From an uncultured bacterium (GTDB lineage Bacteria; Verrucomicrobiota; Lentisphaeria; Victivallales; UBA1829), in NCBI GenBank assembly GCA_949290385.1, contig CASERY010000158.1:1-52079 (forward strand): a stretch of 52,079 bases of DNA. The letters are read 5' to 3'. The position numbers and the translations under genes were made by a program. Below are positions 39,275-49,628 of the stretch, one piece after another. How positions within the stretch are numbered: position 1 is the first letter of the stretch; the number at the start of each line of letters is the position of its first letter. The notes under the pieces are model-generated. The model was not told the origin of the DNA and did not search any database. It saw only the letters and a list, made by a program, of their open reading frames with translations.

Positions 39275-41163
39275 GGTTCAGCGCTCCCGTTACCCTGCGC
39301 CTCATCATAAAGGACCTGGGAAAAGGAAGAAATATCCACAGGCCCAAACCATCGGTTCAGAGTCAGGTCATATCGGTAGACCGGTTCATGGATGGCGTTC
39401 TCTTTACACCACAGTCTTAAATGATCCGGATACAAATCTTCAAAAATCTGCATCAGATGCCAGTTTTTCGGATAGGCTCCGGTATAACCATGAAACGTCT
39501 TGATCTTGTATTTCAGGGAAATCTCCATGGCGGCCATCTGGGCAAAAGCCGGCGCCATTGCATAATCATGCCACTGAGGACTCTCCTTGTCCGCATCCTC
39601 GGGAGGCTTCTCCGGCATTTTTTGAGTAACAAAAAAAACACGACAGTCCTCCGGAGGAGCTGCAATGCTTTCCAGGAATGCCCTGTTCCGCGAAATGCTG
39701 ATCTCTTCCACGCCCCCCAGATTTAAATGATCAACAAACAGCAGCAGCGCCAGGAACAAAGCCACAAGCCAGCCGGCTTTCCAAGAATGCAGTTTTCTTT
39801 GAAGGAGATCCAGAAGAAACGCCAGTAAAATTCCAGCAGGAAACAACAAAATCAGCATCATTCTGGATACAGTCCGTATTGCAGAGACTCCGGGAAAGTA
39901 TTTCCAGAGGGGATACCAGGTGCATTGAATGCCGTTGCCTCTTTTAATCGCAATCATACACAATGCCATACCGAACAGCAGAGCAAAAAGCCAGGCATTC
40001 TCACGAGTCATTGATTTTTTCATATGAAACAGCACAAAAAGGCCTGCCGCCAAAAGCATTGCCCATGTAATCAGAGGGAATCCCAGATACATTTCATAAT
40101 TGAGAGGCCGATCCCATGAATCCGGGAAAGTCTTACGCATCCAGCTGCTCCAAAGAACATTCCCAGGACCCACGTTGAAGTAATCAAACCATTTCAGAAG
40201 AGTGTCTGCCAGATCCCGCCAGACTCTTTTGTACCCCTGTTCCACGACCGGAACGTAAATCATCAGAAGAGGCACAGAACCTGCCGCAGTCAGAGGGAAT
40301 GCCACAATCGGGTCAAATTTACGAATTTTGATCCAGTTCACGAACTTCCGGAAATCATCTTTTTCCTGTCTGTAAAGGAAGGCAAGCAGTGCTCCCGCGA
40401 AAAAGGGAACCGCCAGGAAAACAAGAAAAAACGCCGTATAAAAAGATGTATAAAGAATCCAGAAAAAGATTAGAATTGTCCCGGAAAGAAAAGCCATCCG
40501 CTTCCAGGCAGAAGTCTCCATGCCGCACCTGCAGTAAGCGATTGCCGTGCAGCATAAAGGAACTATCAGGAAATAAGCGTAAAACTGTGTGTGAAATAAC
40601 TTGTGAAGCACAGAATTTCCAAAGCAAATCACCATCATTCCTGCCAGAGACGCAATCAGATGAAATCCCAGCTGTTTTCTCAGGAAGTAAAAACAACACA
40701 CTCCACCCACTCCATGCAGCAGAAAAAAACTGATCTGCTAGGCACGGAACATATCCATCCCCAGCATCCGGAACGGAATTTCCATTACAGCCAGAGGAAG
40801 AGACAAGTCTGAAAATCCCATGGCATTCCGAAAAGGATAAAAGAAACGCGTTTCCCCGAAATGCAGCTCCCCTTTGAAAAACTGGATCCAGTGTTCTGCG
40901 ATGAGAATATTGAACCGGGCATCTCCATCGTCTCCGGCAATCAGATCAAACCCTGATAATAGGGTCTTATGATAAAAAATGCAGAAGAGAATTATGAAAA
41001 CGAATGAAAAAAGAAGCCATTCCCGCAGACTTTTTCTATGAAAGAGTCGCCTTTCCTCTGCAGGATGCAAGATCTCCTGACTGCCGGAACATTTTTCCAT
41101 ACAGGCGTATTTTTTCAAAGAATCTTTCCGTTCTTTTCCCATCACTAAACCATTTCCCTTCAC
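39271..41163 (-). CDS. Polytopic membrane protein, GT-C-like paralogue 1 (contains UAG)
   Basis: A 630-aa protein with about ten membrane helices when TAG at 40738-40740 (codon 142) is sense. The first extracytoplasmic loop carries GDDGDARFNILIAEHW, an Asp-rich motif shared by all three tandem paralogues and reminiscent of GT-C glycosyltransferases; the activity is unproven. The TAG is in FRA-X-QISFFLLHG; the paralogues read RSVQISFYLL and RATQIVFSL there, so the site is variable (V, T). The C-terminal soluble part follows RVFFVTQK. Possible starts are GTG 41163, which overlaps the upstream gene's TGA, and ATG 41142. Stop TAA overlaps the sbcC stop on the other strand. Confidence 0.75.
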
Positions 41164-43196
41164 TTCTGTTCATTCTAAGGGGAGGAAACACTTTTCACTA
41201 CGGATCTTTCTTTTGCAATAGCCTGCTCTCCCGAAAACTGCAATAACTGTCCGGCACCAAGATCCACCGGCCCGAACCATTGATTCCGTATTAAATCGTA
41301 TCCGTACAAGGACGTTATTTCCGGATGCAGACGAGCCCATTCCCGGAGATTCTGCAAATAACGCTCCCCGGAAACCTCCAGAAGAGCCCATCTTTTCGGA
41401 GAATTTCCACTGTACCCGTTGACCGTTTTCAGATTGTAATGCAAGGCTATCTGCATGGCATCAATCTGGGCATAGACCTGTTCCTGCATATCCACAGGAT
41501 GTTCCTTCTAAACTCTGGACAGAATCGTCTGCTCTTCCTCTCCAATAACAAAAAAGACCCTGCAATCCGGCGGAGGTTCCGAAACCGATTCCAGGAAAGC
41601 CCTGTTTTCTGAAATACTGAAGTGCTCCATGCCCCCAATATTCAAGTGATCCAGATACAGCAGAAGAGCAACAACCGTCATAAATACCGCACCCAGTTTC
41701 CGGCCATGAAGTTTTTCCTGGATTCGGTTCAAGAACACAGCCAGCAGAATCCCGGCTGGAAACATCAGAATCACCATCAGACGCGTCTCAGAACGAATAG
41801 CCGATGCACCCGGAAACAATCTCCAGACTGCACACCAGTTGGAATACATGAGTCCCCCTACAGTTAGCAATGTCGCACACAAGCCACATGAAAACAATAA
41901 GATAAAAAGTCCTCTTCTTTGCCGGTTCATTTTTCCGCATTTCCAAAGCCATCCAAAAAGGGCTGCCCCCAAAGCCGTATAGATGCATCCTGCAAGCAGA
42001 CAAATCATCATTGAATACTTGGTTGCAAACCCTCCATTTCCCTTGGCAATCAGGACCATGCACAAAACACAGCCACCCCACAGTCCGAACAGCCACGCAT
42101 TTTCCCAAAGGATCTTCTTGCCGAACATTCTCCGGATGACATCCAGCGAAGCCCCCAGCAGAAGAATTCCTGTAATCCATGGAAATCCATAATACATTTC
42201 ATGGCATATAGGCCGCATCTAAGCTTCCGGAAACCATTTGGAAAAACAGTCGCTCCACAGAAAATTTCCAGGGCCCGGGTTAAAATAATCATACCAGTCT
42301 GAAAGCGTCAGCACAACTTCCTGCCAGGACCTCTCATATCCCCCGCTTACAACTGGATAGTAAATACGGAAAAACGGCCAGAGCTACACAAGTCCAAGGA
42401 TCTACAGAATTCCAAAGTCCACCATTCTGATCCGGAACCAGTTTCTCAGCGCCTTCAGATCCTTCCAGTTCTGTCTGGCAATGAATGCCACGGCAAGTCC
42501 GAAAGCAAACGCCACCGAAAAGAATGCGGTAAAAAATGCTGTATAGTAAGCAGTATAAAGGATCAGAAGAAAAATAAAAAACGCTCCTGAAAGAAAAGCC
42601 ATTCTCTTCCATCGCGGACATTTCTCTGTGCAGCGACAGTAACAAATCAACAGACAGCACAGCAGCGGCAAAAGAAAATAAGTATAAAATTGTGTGTGAT
42701 AAATTTTTTGAAGAACCGGATTTCCAAAACAAATAACCATCATCCCGATGACCGACGGCATGAAACGAAGTTTCAACAGCTTCCGTAACAGATAGAAACA
42801 ACTGCCCGCTCCAATAAAATGAATCAGGGAAAAAACAATCTGCGTTGCTCTTAAAGCATCCAGTCCCATCCATCTGAACGGAATTTCCATCCAGGCAAAC
42901 AGAATGGAAAGATCTGAAAATCCCATGGCATTCTCAAAGGGATAAAAAAAGCGTGTTTCGCCAAATCCCAGTTCCCCCTTCCAGTATTCAATCCAATGTT
43001 CTGCGATGAGAATATTGAACCGGGCATCTCCGGCATCCCCCGGAAGCAGATCAAATCCGGACACCAGCGTCTTATGATAAAATGAGCAGAATAATGCCGT
43101 AAACACCAGCAGAAACCATAAAAAATCATGGTTCCTCTGCTTTTTTTCAGGCTCCATTCCGGATAAATCTGTATTTTCAGAATGAAATAAAATCAC
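41160..43196 (-). CDS. Polytopic membrane protein, GT-C-like paralogue 2 (contains five UAGs)
   Basis: A 678-aa protein with TAGs at 42402-42404, 42384-42386, 42219-42221, 41508-41510 and 41175-41177 (codons 265, 271, 326, 563, 674). There is no other stop and no frameshift. It aligns end to end with its neighbours: the first loop GDAGDARFNILIAEHW, the helix VDFGIL-X-ILGLV-X-LWPFF (paralogue 3: VDFCIAGLIGMVGLIPFW), and FPEA-X-MRPICHEMY (FPEAGERVYYHE and FPDSWDRPLNYEMY in the others). After the last TAG only NEQK remains before TGA (41160-41162), which overlaps the GTG start of paralogue 1. Under the standard code it would be five fragments. Confidence 0.75.
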
Positions 43197-43394
43197 TTTT
43201 TCTTTTCTTTCCCGATACTGCTGCTCATGCCTCTGTCTCCAACAGGTATTTTCTTTGAAACAGAAACAACGGCAACTTTACACCAAAAGCGATATCAAGT
43301 CAAATAAAATCAATCAAACAATATAACCTTGCCGGGAAACATCTTTTCTTTCAAAAAATCTTTTATGTATCTTCTTCCTTCTCCCACCCCTTTA

Positions 43395-45368
43395 TTATTT
43401 CTCCGCGGACACAAGAGACAAATTCTACTTTGCCTGCAAATGACAGTCTTTCCTCTGGGAAACATGCAAATCCACCGGACCGGACCATTTCTTATCATTT
43501 AAATCATAACAGTAAAGAGGCTCCTTTATAGAATGCCGTTCAACCCATGCTTGAAGAAGCTGCGGATAAGATTCTTTGAAAATCAAATTCAAACTCCAGT
43601 TCTGCGGAGCATTTCCACTGTATCCGCAAACGGTTTTAAGCTTGCAGTACAGAGCTATTTCCATTGCATCCAGCTGGGCAAAAGACTGTTCCAGCTCTAT
43701 CCCTTCCCCTGGTATCTCCCCCTTTTTCGTCACAAAAAAGATCCTGCATTCTTCAGGCGGCGGCACGATGGATTCACGAAAAGTCCGGCGTTCGGCAATG
43801 CTGAAATGTTCATTTCCATTCACATTCAAATGGTCCAGGAATAACAACATCCCGATTCCGGCAAGGACAATTCCACCAAACTTCCAGCCGGAAAGCTTTT
43901 CAGCCACTCCGTTTAGAAAAAACGTTAGAATAATCCCTGCAGGAAACAGCAGAATCAACAGTATTCTGGAAACAACTCTTATCCCTGACGCCCCTGGAAA
44001 AATTCTTCGCACCGTATCCCATGCGGCCATGATCCCTTCCCCACGGAGAGCAAGAATCACACATGACACAAATCCAAAGATCATGGCTGCAAGGTACACA
44101 TTCCTTTGTGGCATATTTTTTTTCAAACGACACATTCCCCACACACAGCTCATTCCCAAAAGAAACAGCGTTATCCATGGAAATCCGCTCCAGAATTCAT
44201 GATAGTAAACACGCTCCCCCGCTTCGGGAAAGTTTTCAAGAAATCGCCTTCCCCACAGAAAATTGCCGTTTCCCGGGTTGAACAGATCATACCAGTTCAG
44301 GAGAAATGGAGAAATGTCTTTCCACGTTCTCTTAAATCCCTTTTCCAGCACAGGAGCATAAATCATCCAGAAAGGAATAAGTCCAACCATACCGATCAGA
44401 CCTGCAATGCAAAAATCCACAACCCTTATCCGGACCCATCGAAGAAACAGAAAAAAGTCCTGCGCATTCTCACGAAAAAGAAACACCAGCAAAAGTCCCG
44501 AAAAAAACAAAGAGACATAAAAAGCAGCAAAAAATGCCGTATAATATCCTGTATAAAGGATCAAAAGCCCCAGAAGTTCCGCCGCTGTCAGCCAGCCCAT
44601 ACGCCTCATCCACGAAACATTTTCTGAACATCTGCAGTAACAGATCAGGCAGTACAACATGGGCGGAAGCAGGAAGTATGTGTAAAACTGAGTATGCCCC
44701 AGTTTCTGAGCTAAAGCATTTCCAAAGCAAATCACCATCATTCCTGTCAGGGACGGCAGGAGATGAAAATGCAAAAGTTTCCGGAACAGATAGAAACAGC
44801 TTAAAGCCCCCAGAAAGTGGAGCAGATAAAAACTGATCTGAACAGACCTCATCGCATCCAGTCCGACCCCTCTGAACGGAAGTTCCATAACAGCATACAG
44901 CAGAGAAAGATCCGAAAACCCCAGAGTAAAATCCAATGGATAAAACATCCGAACCTCTCTGAAATTCAGCTCCCCTTTGAAAAACTGGATCCAGTGTTCT
45001 GCGATCAGAATATTGAAGCGGGCATCACCCACATCTCCGGGAAGCAGGTCAAATCCGGAAGCCAGTGTCTTATGGTAGAACGAACAGAATAATACTGCAA
45101 ACACCAGCAGGAACCATAAGAAATCGCTGTTTCTTCGTCTTCTCTTTCTCTCAGATAAAGCGTGACTGCTTTCACACAACCGCCAAGAGTGTTTTCCCGT
45201 TTCAGGTCCTTTCGGCACACGCTTCTCTGACCCTCCCGCCTCCGGCAGCTTTTTCTCTTCACTTACAATTCCACAGGCTCCCTCTTCTGTCATACCAGCA
45301 GATTTTCCCTTTTTTAGAAACAGCTTTTTCAAATCTCTCGAATCCTCCACAGGCTTCATTCGTTGCAT
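43395..45368 (-). CDS. Polytopic membrane protein, GT-C-like paralogue 3 (contains UAG near C-terminus)
   Basis: A 657-aa protein if TAG at 43425-43427 (codon 648) is sense; a TAG stop would shorten it by only ten residues, so this site alone does not discriminate. The N-terminal 80 residues are charged and soluble, then come about ten membrane helices with GDVGDARFNILIAEHW in the first loop. The C-terminal soluble domain contains LDAMEIALYCKLKTVCGYSGNAP, shared with both paralogues. Extracytoplasmic sugar transfer or lipid-linked glycan assembly is a guess from the fold pattern. Start ATG 45368 is uncertain because the frame is open upstream and no good ribosome site is seen. Confidence 0.72.
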
Positions 45369-45777
45369 CGGGTCAACTTCAGAATTTTTCAGATTCTCTT
45401 TTCTGACGTTCCAGATAAAGGAAAAAAGAGAAAATGAAATATCTCACACACAGATGCACCTGCTCTGCAGAAAAGAAACCCTCTCTTTCATCTTAGGCTT
45501 TGCTTCCCCCTTGAATGGATGTGGGGGCAAAAGTTCTTCGGGGACAGGTGCATTCATATTCAACTTTGCTTCCCCATCCCCTTTTCCTTGCCAGCTTTCA
45601 GACTCTGCCCGGATGAAAATTCACACTCAACTTAGCTTCCCCACCCTCCCCCGAATGAACGTGGAAAAGGGAATTTTTTCCCCTTGCAAGAAAAGCAGGA
45701 GCTATCTCATTCGAACCACCTTTTTTCACCGCAGGCTTTTAAGCTCAGAGATTAAGATTACCCTTTCTCTGAATGTA
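45369..45777. other. Intergenic region with direct repeats
   Basis: About 410 bases, C/T-rich on the plus strand. No gene is seen. It holds the imperfect direct repeats listed separately and probably the promoter of the paralogue cluster on the minus strand. Confidence 0.5.
45552..45643. repeat. Imperfect 25-bp direct repeat, 67-bp period
   Basis: Bases 45552-45576 and 45619-45643 match at 22 of 25 positions (pattern ATTCAyAyTCAACTTwGCTTCCCCA). A third weaker copy of the core (CTTTGCTTCCCCC) lies near 45495. All are upstream of the minus-strand membrane-protein cluster, so they could be operator sites. Confidence 0.5.
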
Positions 45778-46437
45778 TCAACTGCCACGGAGCATTTTTA
45801 CAGCATCCGCCACAGTCTTTCTCACAATATCCCAGTTTCCCGCTGCAAGATCGGATGCCTTTCCAAGCCACGTTCCTCCCACTGCCGCGACCTGTGGAAT
45901 CGACAGATACTCCATTGCATTGCCTTTATGAATGCCGCCTGTAGGCATATAACGGATTCCCAGATGCTTGTAAGGTGCAGACATGGCCTGAAGCATAGCC
46001 TTTCCGCCGGCTGCTTCCGCCGGGAAAAACTTCAGGAAACGACATCCCAGCTCATATGCCTGCTCAATTTCACCAGGGGTGCATACCCCCGGAGCAAACG
46101 CCAGTCCATTTGCCGCGGCCTCCTTTACAACAGAAGGATTAAATCCCGGAGACACAGCGAATTGTGCGCCTGCCTCAAAAGCCCTGAAAAGATCTCTTTT
46201 GTTCAGGATTGTCCCGGCACCCAGATATAAATCAGGAAACGTTCTGGACACTTCTTTAAGAATATCTTCCGCAGCTTCTGTGCGAAAAGTAATCTCCGCC
46301 GCAGGCAGCCCTTCTTCTGACAGGATAGAACACATTTTCAGGCCCTCCTCTACCGAAGAAAGCACCAACACCGGTACAATTCTGACTCCGGCAAGCCTTT
46401 CAGCAACTGCCGTTCCCGCTTCAGCAATGGAAATCAT
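45778..46437 (-). CDS. eda: KDPG/KHG-type aldolase
   Basis: A 219-aa class I aldolase of the Eda family, which cleaves 2-keto-3-deoxy-6-phosphogluconate or 4-hydroxy-2-oxoglutarate to pyruvate. Visible motifs: AEITFRTEAAED with the catalytic Glu, LYLGAGTILNKRDLF, FAVSPGFNP, and the Schiff-base lysine in CRFLKFFPAEAAGG. Length is typical. No dehydratase or kinase of the Entner-Doudoroff pathway lies nearby, so the exact substrate is open. Start ATG 46437 (MISIAEAG); the ribosome site GGATG is modest. Confidence 0.88.
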   Translation of the reverse strand: MISIAEAGTAVAERLAGVRIVPVLVLSSVEEGLKMCSILSEEGLPAAEITFRTEAAEDILKEVSRTFPDLYLGAGTILNKRDLFRAFEAGAQFAVSPGFNPSVVKEAAANGLAFAPGVCTPGEIEQAYELGCRFLKFFPAEAAGGKAMLQAMSAPYKHLGIRYMPTGGIHKGNAMEYLSIPQVAAVGGTWLGKASDLAAGNWDIVRKTVADAVKMLRGS

Positions 46438-46555
46438 ATTGAAAACATCCTTTCATTCATTTCTCTATAACCTCTATAAAAAAACTTAAACACTCCAGGA
46501 GACAAGTCTCCCAATCCCTTCTCCATCCGATATCCGTCGGCCGGACAAAAGTTGT

Positions 46556-47227
46556 TTACTGGTCCCGAAGGATATGATCCCGGCACGAGAAAAAATCTGA
46601 AAAGGCTTTCAATGATTTCTGATATCTCTCAAGATCGTTTTTATTCAATTCAAAGCGCTGTCTGTCACGTTCTCCGGCGATAAAGGAGTGATTGTCTTCC
46701 ACAAACTTCTTCAACAGCTGGAAAAGTTTTTTTTCCAGGGTCGAAGCCAGGATCTCCGTCTGTTGGAAATAGTCGTCATGCTTGCCGGGGAAAATTTTAC
46801 CGAACTGTTCATTCCAGCCTGCTATACACGATTCTGTAAGAACGGCATTCACAAGCAGTGTGAACATCTGATTCAGATGCATGAGATAATGATCAATTGC
46901 CTGGAGTTCCCGTGTTATGTCATCCTCTTCCAGATTCAGCAGCACAGCTGTCAGATTTTTCCCGGCTTCCTGAAACAGGGCCTGAATTGTCTTGTACTGA
47001 TTCAATCTTTCCGGAAGATCCTTATTCAAAATATCTTCTTCCAGGAATTCTGCCGCCTTGGCATAGGCGGCTGCAGACCTGGCCAGCATCGGAGGAATAT
47101 TCTGGCACAGAATGGAATTGCAGCGATTTTCTCCACTTCCGAAATCGAAGGGAGAAGTCATTCGTAAAAAATCCTGTTTTATCTTATCAAGACATTCTTT
47201 TTCATTTTCATTTTCATTCTCATCCAT
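46556..47227 (-). CDS. Hypothetical helical protein
   Basis: A 223-aa soluble, largely alpha-helical, charged protein that I do not recognise. It begins with an acidic repeat (MDENENENEKE) and contains heptad-like helices (AKAAEFLEEDILNKDLPERLNQYKTI). The ATG at 47227 follows GGGAGGACC, a strong ribosome site; the frame is open upstream without support. It lies 100 bp after the small HTH gene on the same strand. No signal peptide or membrane segment. Confidence 0.75.
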   Translation of the reverse strand: MDENENENEKECLDKIKQDFLRMTSPFDFGSGENRCNSILCQNIPPMLARSAAAYAKAAEFLEEDILNKDLPERLNQYKTIQALFQEAGKNLTAVLLNLEEDDITRELQAIDHYLMHLNQMFTLLVNAVLTESCIAGWNEQFGKIFPGKHDDYFQQTEILASTLEKKLFQLLKKFVEDNHSFIAGERDRQRFELNKNDLERYQKSLKAFSDFFSCRDHILRDQ

Positions 47228-47326
47228 CAAAAGGTCCTCCCGTATTCTTTGATCGGACAAATTCAGAGAACTTCCAATCCCGCTTCTGTTTTTATGCAAG
47301 ATTCCTATACAACTGGAATCTTTCTG

Positions 47327-47686
47327 TTACTCCATCGGATTTTTCTGGCGCAGATGCTTTTTCGCAAGTTCCACAATTTCCAGGAGTTTCTGATTCTGGA
47401 CATCCGGAGGCAACTCGTTAAAGGCATCCAGCAGAATTTTCTGATCCGCATTCAATTCCAGACCGTGTTTTGCGCCGCCGGATCCTTTGCCGGTATGAAG
47501 GTGTCCCTTGATCAGAGGATAAATTTTGTTCCACGTATCTTTCTGAATCGTTGAAGATTCTTTCCGCATATACTTGGAAATTGTGTTGGCACTGACATTG
47601 GCATTTCGTGCAAAATCAGAAACGGATTCATAGCCGTCCTCAATACATACATGCAGTGCTTTTACAATTTCATCAGTCAGTTTCAT
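47327..47686 (-). CDS. Small helix-turn-helix protein
   Basis: A 119-aa protein. Residues about 20-45 read SVSDFARNANVSANTISKYMRKE, a clear HTH of the XRE/DNA-binding type (ISKYM as recognition helix). The C-terminal half is helical (DQKILLDAFNELPPDVQNQKLLEIVELAKKHL) and probably dimerises. GGGAG precedes ATG 47686. It may regulate itself and the 223-aa neighbour. Confidence 0.78.
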   Translation of the reverse strand: MKLTDEIVKALHVCIEDGYESVSDFARNANVSANTISKYMRKESSTIQKDTWNKIYPLIKGHLHTGKGSGGAKHGLELNADQKILLDAFNELPPDVQNQKLLEIVELAKKHLRQKNPME

Positions 47687-47747
47687 GACGAGTCTCCCGG
47701 TTAAAACATTGTCTGCACTCCTAAAATAAGCAGACTTTAAAAAAATA

Positions 47748-48614
47748 TCAAGCCTTTTTCCTGCTGTCAATGGCAGAAATCAGAGCTCTGCGCATTTCTT
47801 CCAGCGGAGCCTCGATGCCTGTCCAGATGCGGAAAGACGATGCCCCCTGATACAGAAGCATTGTCAGGCCGTTTGCCACCGGCAGACCTTTTTCACGGCC
47901 TGCGCGCTGGAAGGCCGTCGGCTTGTAGATTGTGTCATACAGCAAAAGTCCTTCCTGCGGCAGACAGTCCGGATCCACAGGTGACGGATCTCCATCTTTC
48001 AGGCCTACACTTGTACACTGAACAGCAAGATCGCTTTCCTTGAAAAAATCCTTTACACGCGCAGCATTCTCAAGAGGAGCCGCCTCACACACAAGAGTCG
48101 GAAAACGATCCTGAAGACTTTTGCACAGACTTTCCGCCTTGCAAAGCGTTCTGTTCAGAATCCGTATGCACGCAGCCCCCCGGAAAGCCAGATGAAAAGC
48201 CAATGCAGGCACAACCCCGCCGCATCCGATAAAACAGATTCTTTTTCCTGCAGGCTCAAATTGCAATTCTTCTCTGAGAGAAAGCTCCAAGCCAATGCCA
48301 TCTGTAGTATCCCCGGAAAGCTTCCCTTCTTCTGTCACACTTACCGTATTCACGCTTCCTGCAAGACGGGCCGTTTCAGAAATCTCATCCAGGAAAGGAA
48401 TTACCGCATGTTTATGCGGAACTGTAATATTGAATCCTCTCAGCTCTTTTCTTGCTTTTTTCGTAAAAGCCTCCAGATCCCTGGGATCCACCCGTACAGC
48501 GATGTATTCTGCGTTGATCCCCAGTTTCCGGAAAGCTGCATTATGCATCACAGGGGAAAGAGAATGGCCAATCGGATCTCCGATAACCGCGAATAATTGT
48601 TTTGAATCTGTCAT
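47748..48614 (-). CDS. aroE: Shikimate dehydrogenase
   Basis: A 288-aa NADPH-dependent enzyme of aromatic amino-acid synthesis. AroE motifs in order: FAVIGDPIGHSLSPVMHNAAF (shikimate-binding Ser pair), FNITVPHKHAVI with the catalytic Lys, NTVSVTEEGKLSGDTTDGIGL, and the Rossmann loop CFIGCGGVVPALAFHL, in which one Gly of GxGGxG is Val-shifted. ATG 48614 (MTDSKQLF) follows TTGGAG. The frame is open upstream to 48758 without family resemblance. Ends in TGA. Confidence 0.93.
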   Translation of the reverse strand: MTDSKQLFAVIGDPIGHSLSPVMHNAAFRKLGINAEYIAVRVDPRDLEAFTKKARKELRGFNITVPHKHAVIPFLDEISETARLAGSVNTVSVTEEGKLSGDTTDGIGLELSLREELQFEPAGKRICFIGCGGVVPALAFHLAFRGAACIRILNRTLCKAESLCKSLQDRFPTLVCEAAPLENAARVKDFFKESDLAVQCTSVGLKDGDPSPVDPDCLPQEGLLLYDTIYKPTAFQRAGREKGLPVANGLTMLLYQGASSFRIWTGIEAPLEEMRRALISAIDSRKKA

Positions 48615-48848
48615 TTTCACACTCCAAAGAAACTCATTTGCCTGAAAAAATACCACGGGAACCCACGAAAAGCAAGACCGGGTCATCTTCGAAAGACTTG
48701 CCGGAATTTTATTTTTTTCCGGAAAAAAAACTTGAATTTTCTTGTTTTCAAGAATCAACGCAGTATATTAACTCGTTGAGAGGAGACAGAATCGAACTCG
48801 TTGGCTTCTATACTTTTTCAAGCGATAAGAAACAAATTGAGGTGCTTC

Positions 48849-49154
48849 ATGTCAGTAAAAAAATCTTCCACTGTTCCTGCTGCCCGCGCGAAGAAACGTC
48901 GCAGAACCCTGAAACCAGTCAAGCAGTCTCCGCCCCTCACCGCAGAACAGAATATCAAAAAACTGGCAAAATCCACCATCCCGGCAACCTTCGTCAAAAA
49001 ACATGACGGACACTGGAACCATCAGGACTGGCTGGATTTTCTGAACTACATTCATGCAAAAGGATACACTCCCATCTGTGACGACCAGGTAGGTCTGATT
49101 CTTGAGGCCTGCAAAACAAAATATCTTGCAGACCATGGGCAGCAGCCTTCCTGA
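48849..49154 (+). CDS. Small basic hypothetical protein
   Basis: A 101-aa protein. The first 45 residues are Lys/Arg/Pro-rich (VKKSSTVPAARAKKRRRTLK), suggesting a nucleic-acid-binding or disordered tail. The rest (VKKHDGHWNHQDWLDFLNYIHAKGYTPICDDQVGLILEACKTKYL) is a compact helical domain with conserved-looking Trp and Cys. Ribosome site GAGGTG is 5 bp before ATG 48849. A TATATT box near 48764 may be its promoter. I do not recognise the family. Confidence 0.7.
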   Translation: MSVKKSSTVPAARAKKRRRTLKPVKQSPPLTAEQNIKKLAKSTIPATFVKKHDGHWNHQDWLDFLNYIHAKGYTPICDDQVGLILEACKTKYLADHGQQPS

Positions 49155-49628
49155 TTTTCCGTCCAGGAAAGGTCCCGGCATACAGCCTGCAAATCCGGCG
49201 CCACACTTTCTCAGGCGTTCCGGAAGAGCTTTTGTGCTTTCTTTCCTTTTCTTCTCCATACCGCATGCCTCACAGGATGCCGCATTTTGAATGGAGACAT
49301 CCTCTGCAAGAATTCAGGAATTTAAGAATAAGAAAATGGAAGTATAGGCTATGCAGTCTATTCCCGGCAAGGATAGTTACCTTTCCAAATTAGCCTGAAA
49401 TTTTTTTGTACTGCCGGCTCCGGAAAATCCAAGGGACTTTCTTGATGCTTTTCCATCATTTCTCCGGGACAGAAATTCGGAAGGGTTCCTTTTCAGCAAG
49501 CCATCTCCAGGCAGGAAATTCCTGTCCGTGAAAAATGAAATCTTTTCTCACGGAAACAGTTGAAAAAACACCCCTTGCGCTGTATGTTAGGCGATTATCT
49601 ATCAATTGTTTTTCAGGAGTTGATTTTC
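49155..49628 (+). other. Intergenic region with promoter
   Basis: About 470 bases without a gene. The promoter at 49560-49588 and the GGAG ribosome site of the next gene are the only signals seen. Confidence 0.5.
49560..49588 (+). promoter_or_regulatory. Promoter for the DUF1015-kds unit
   Basis: TTGAAA (49560-49565) and TATGTT (49583-49588) with a 17-bp spacer, about 40 bp before the start codon. Confidence 0.5.

Noticed and set aside
43395-43427. TAG at 43425-43427 as positive evidence for recoding
   Set aside because: Only nine residues follow before TAA, so a genuine TAG stop cannot be excluded at this one site.
45440-45780. Short repeats as a CRISPR array
   Set aside because: Only two good copies and one weak one, diverged, with no uniform spacers and no cas genes.
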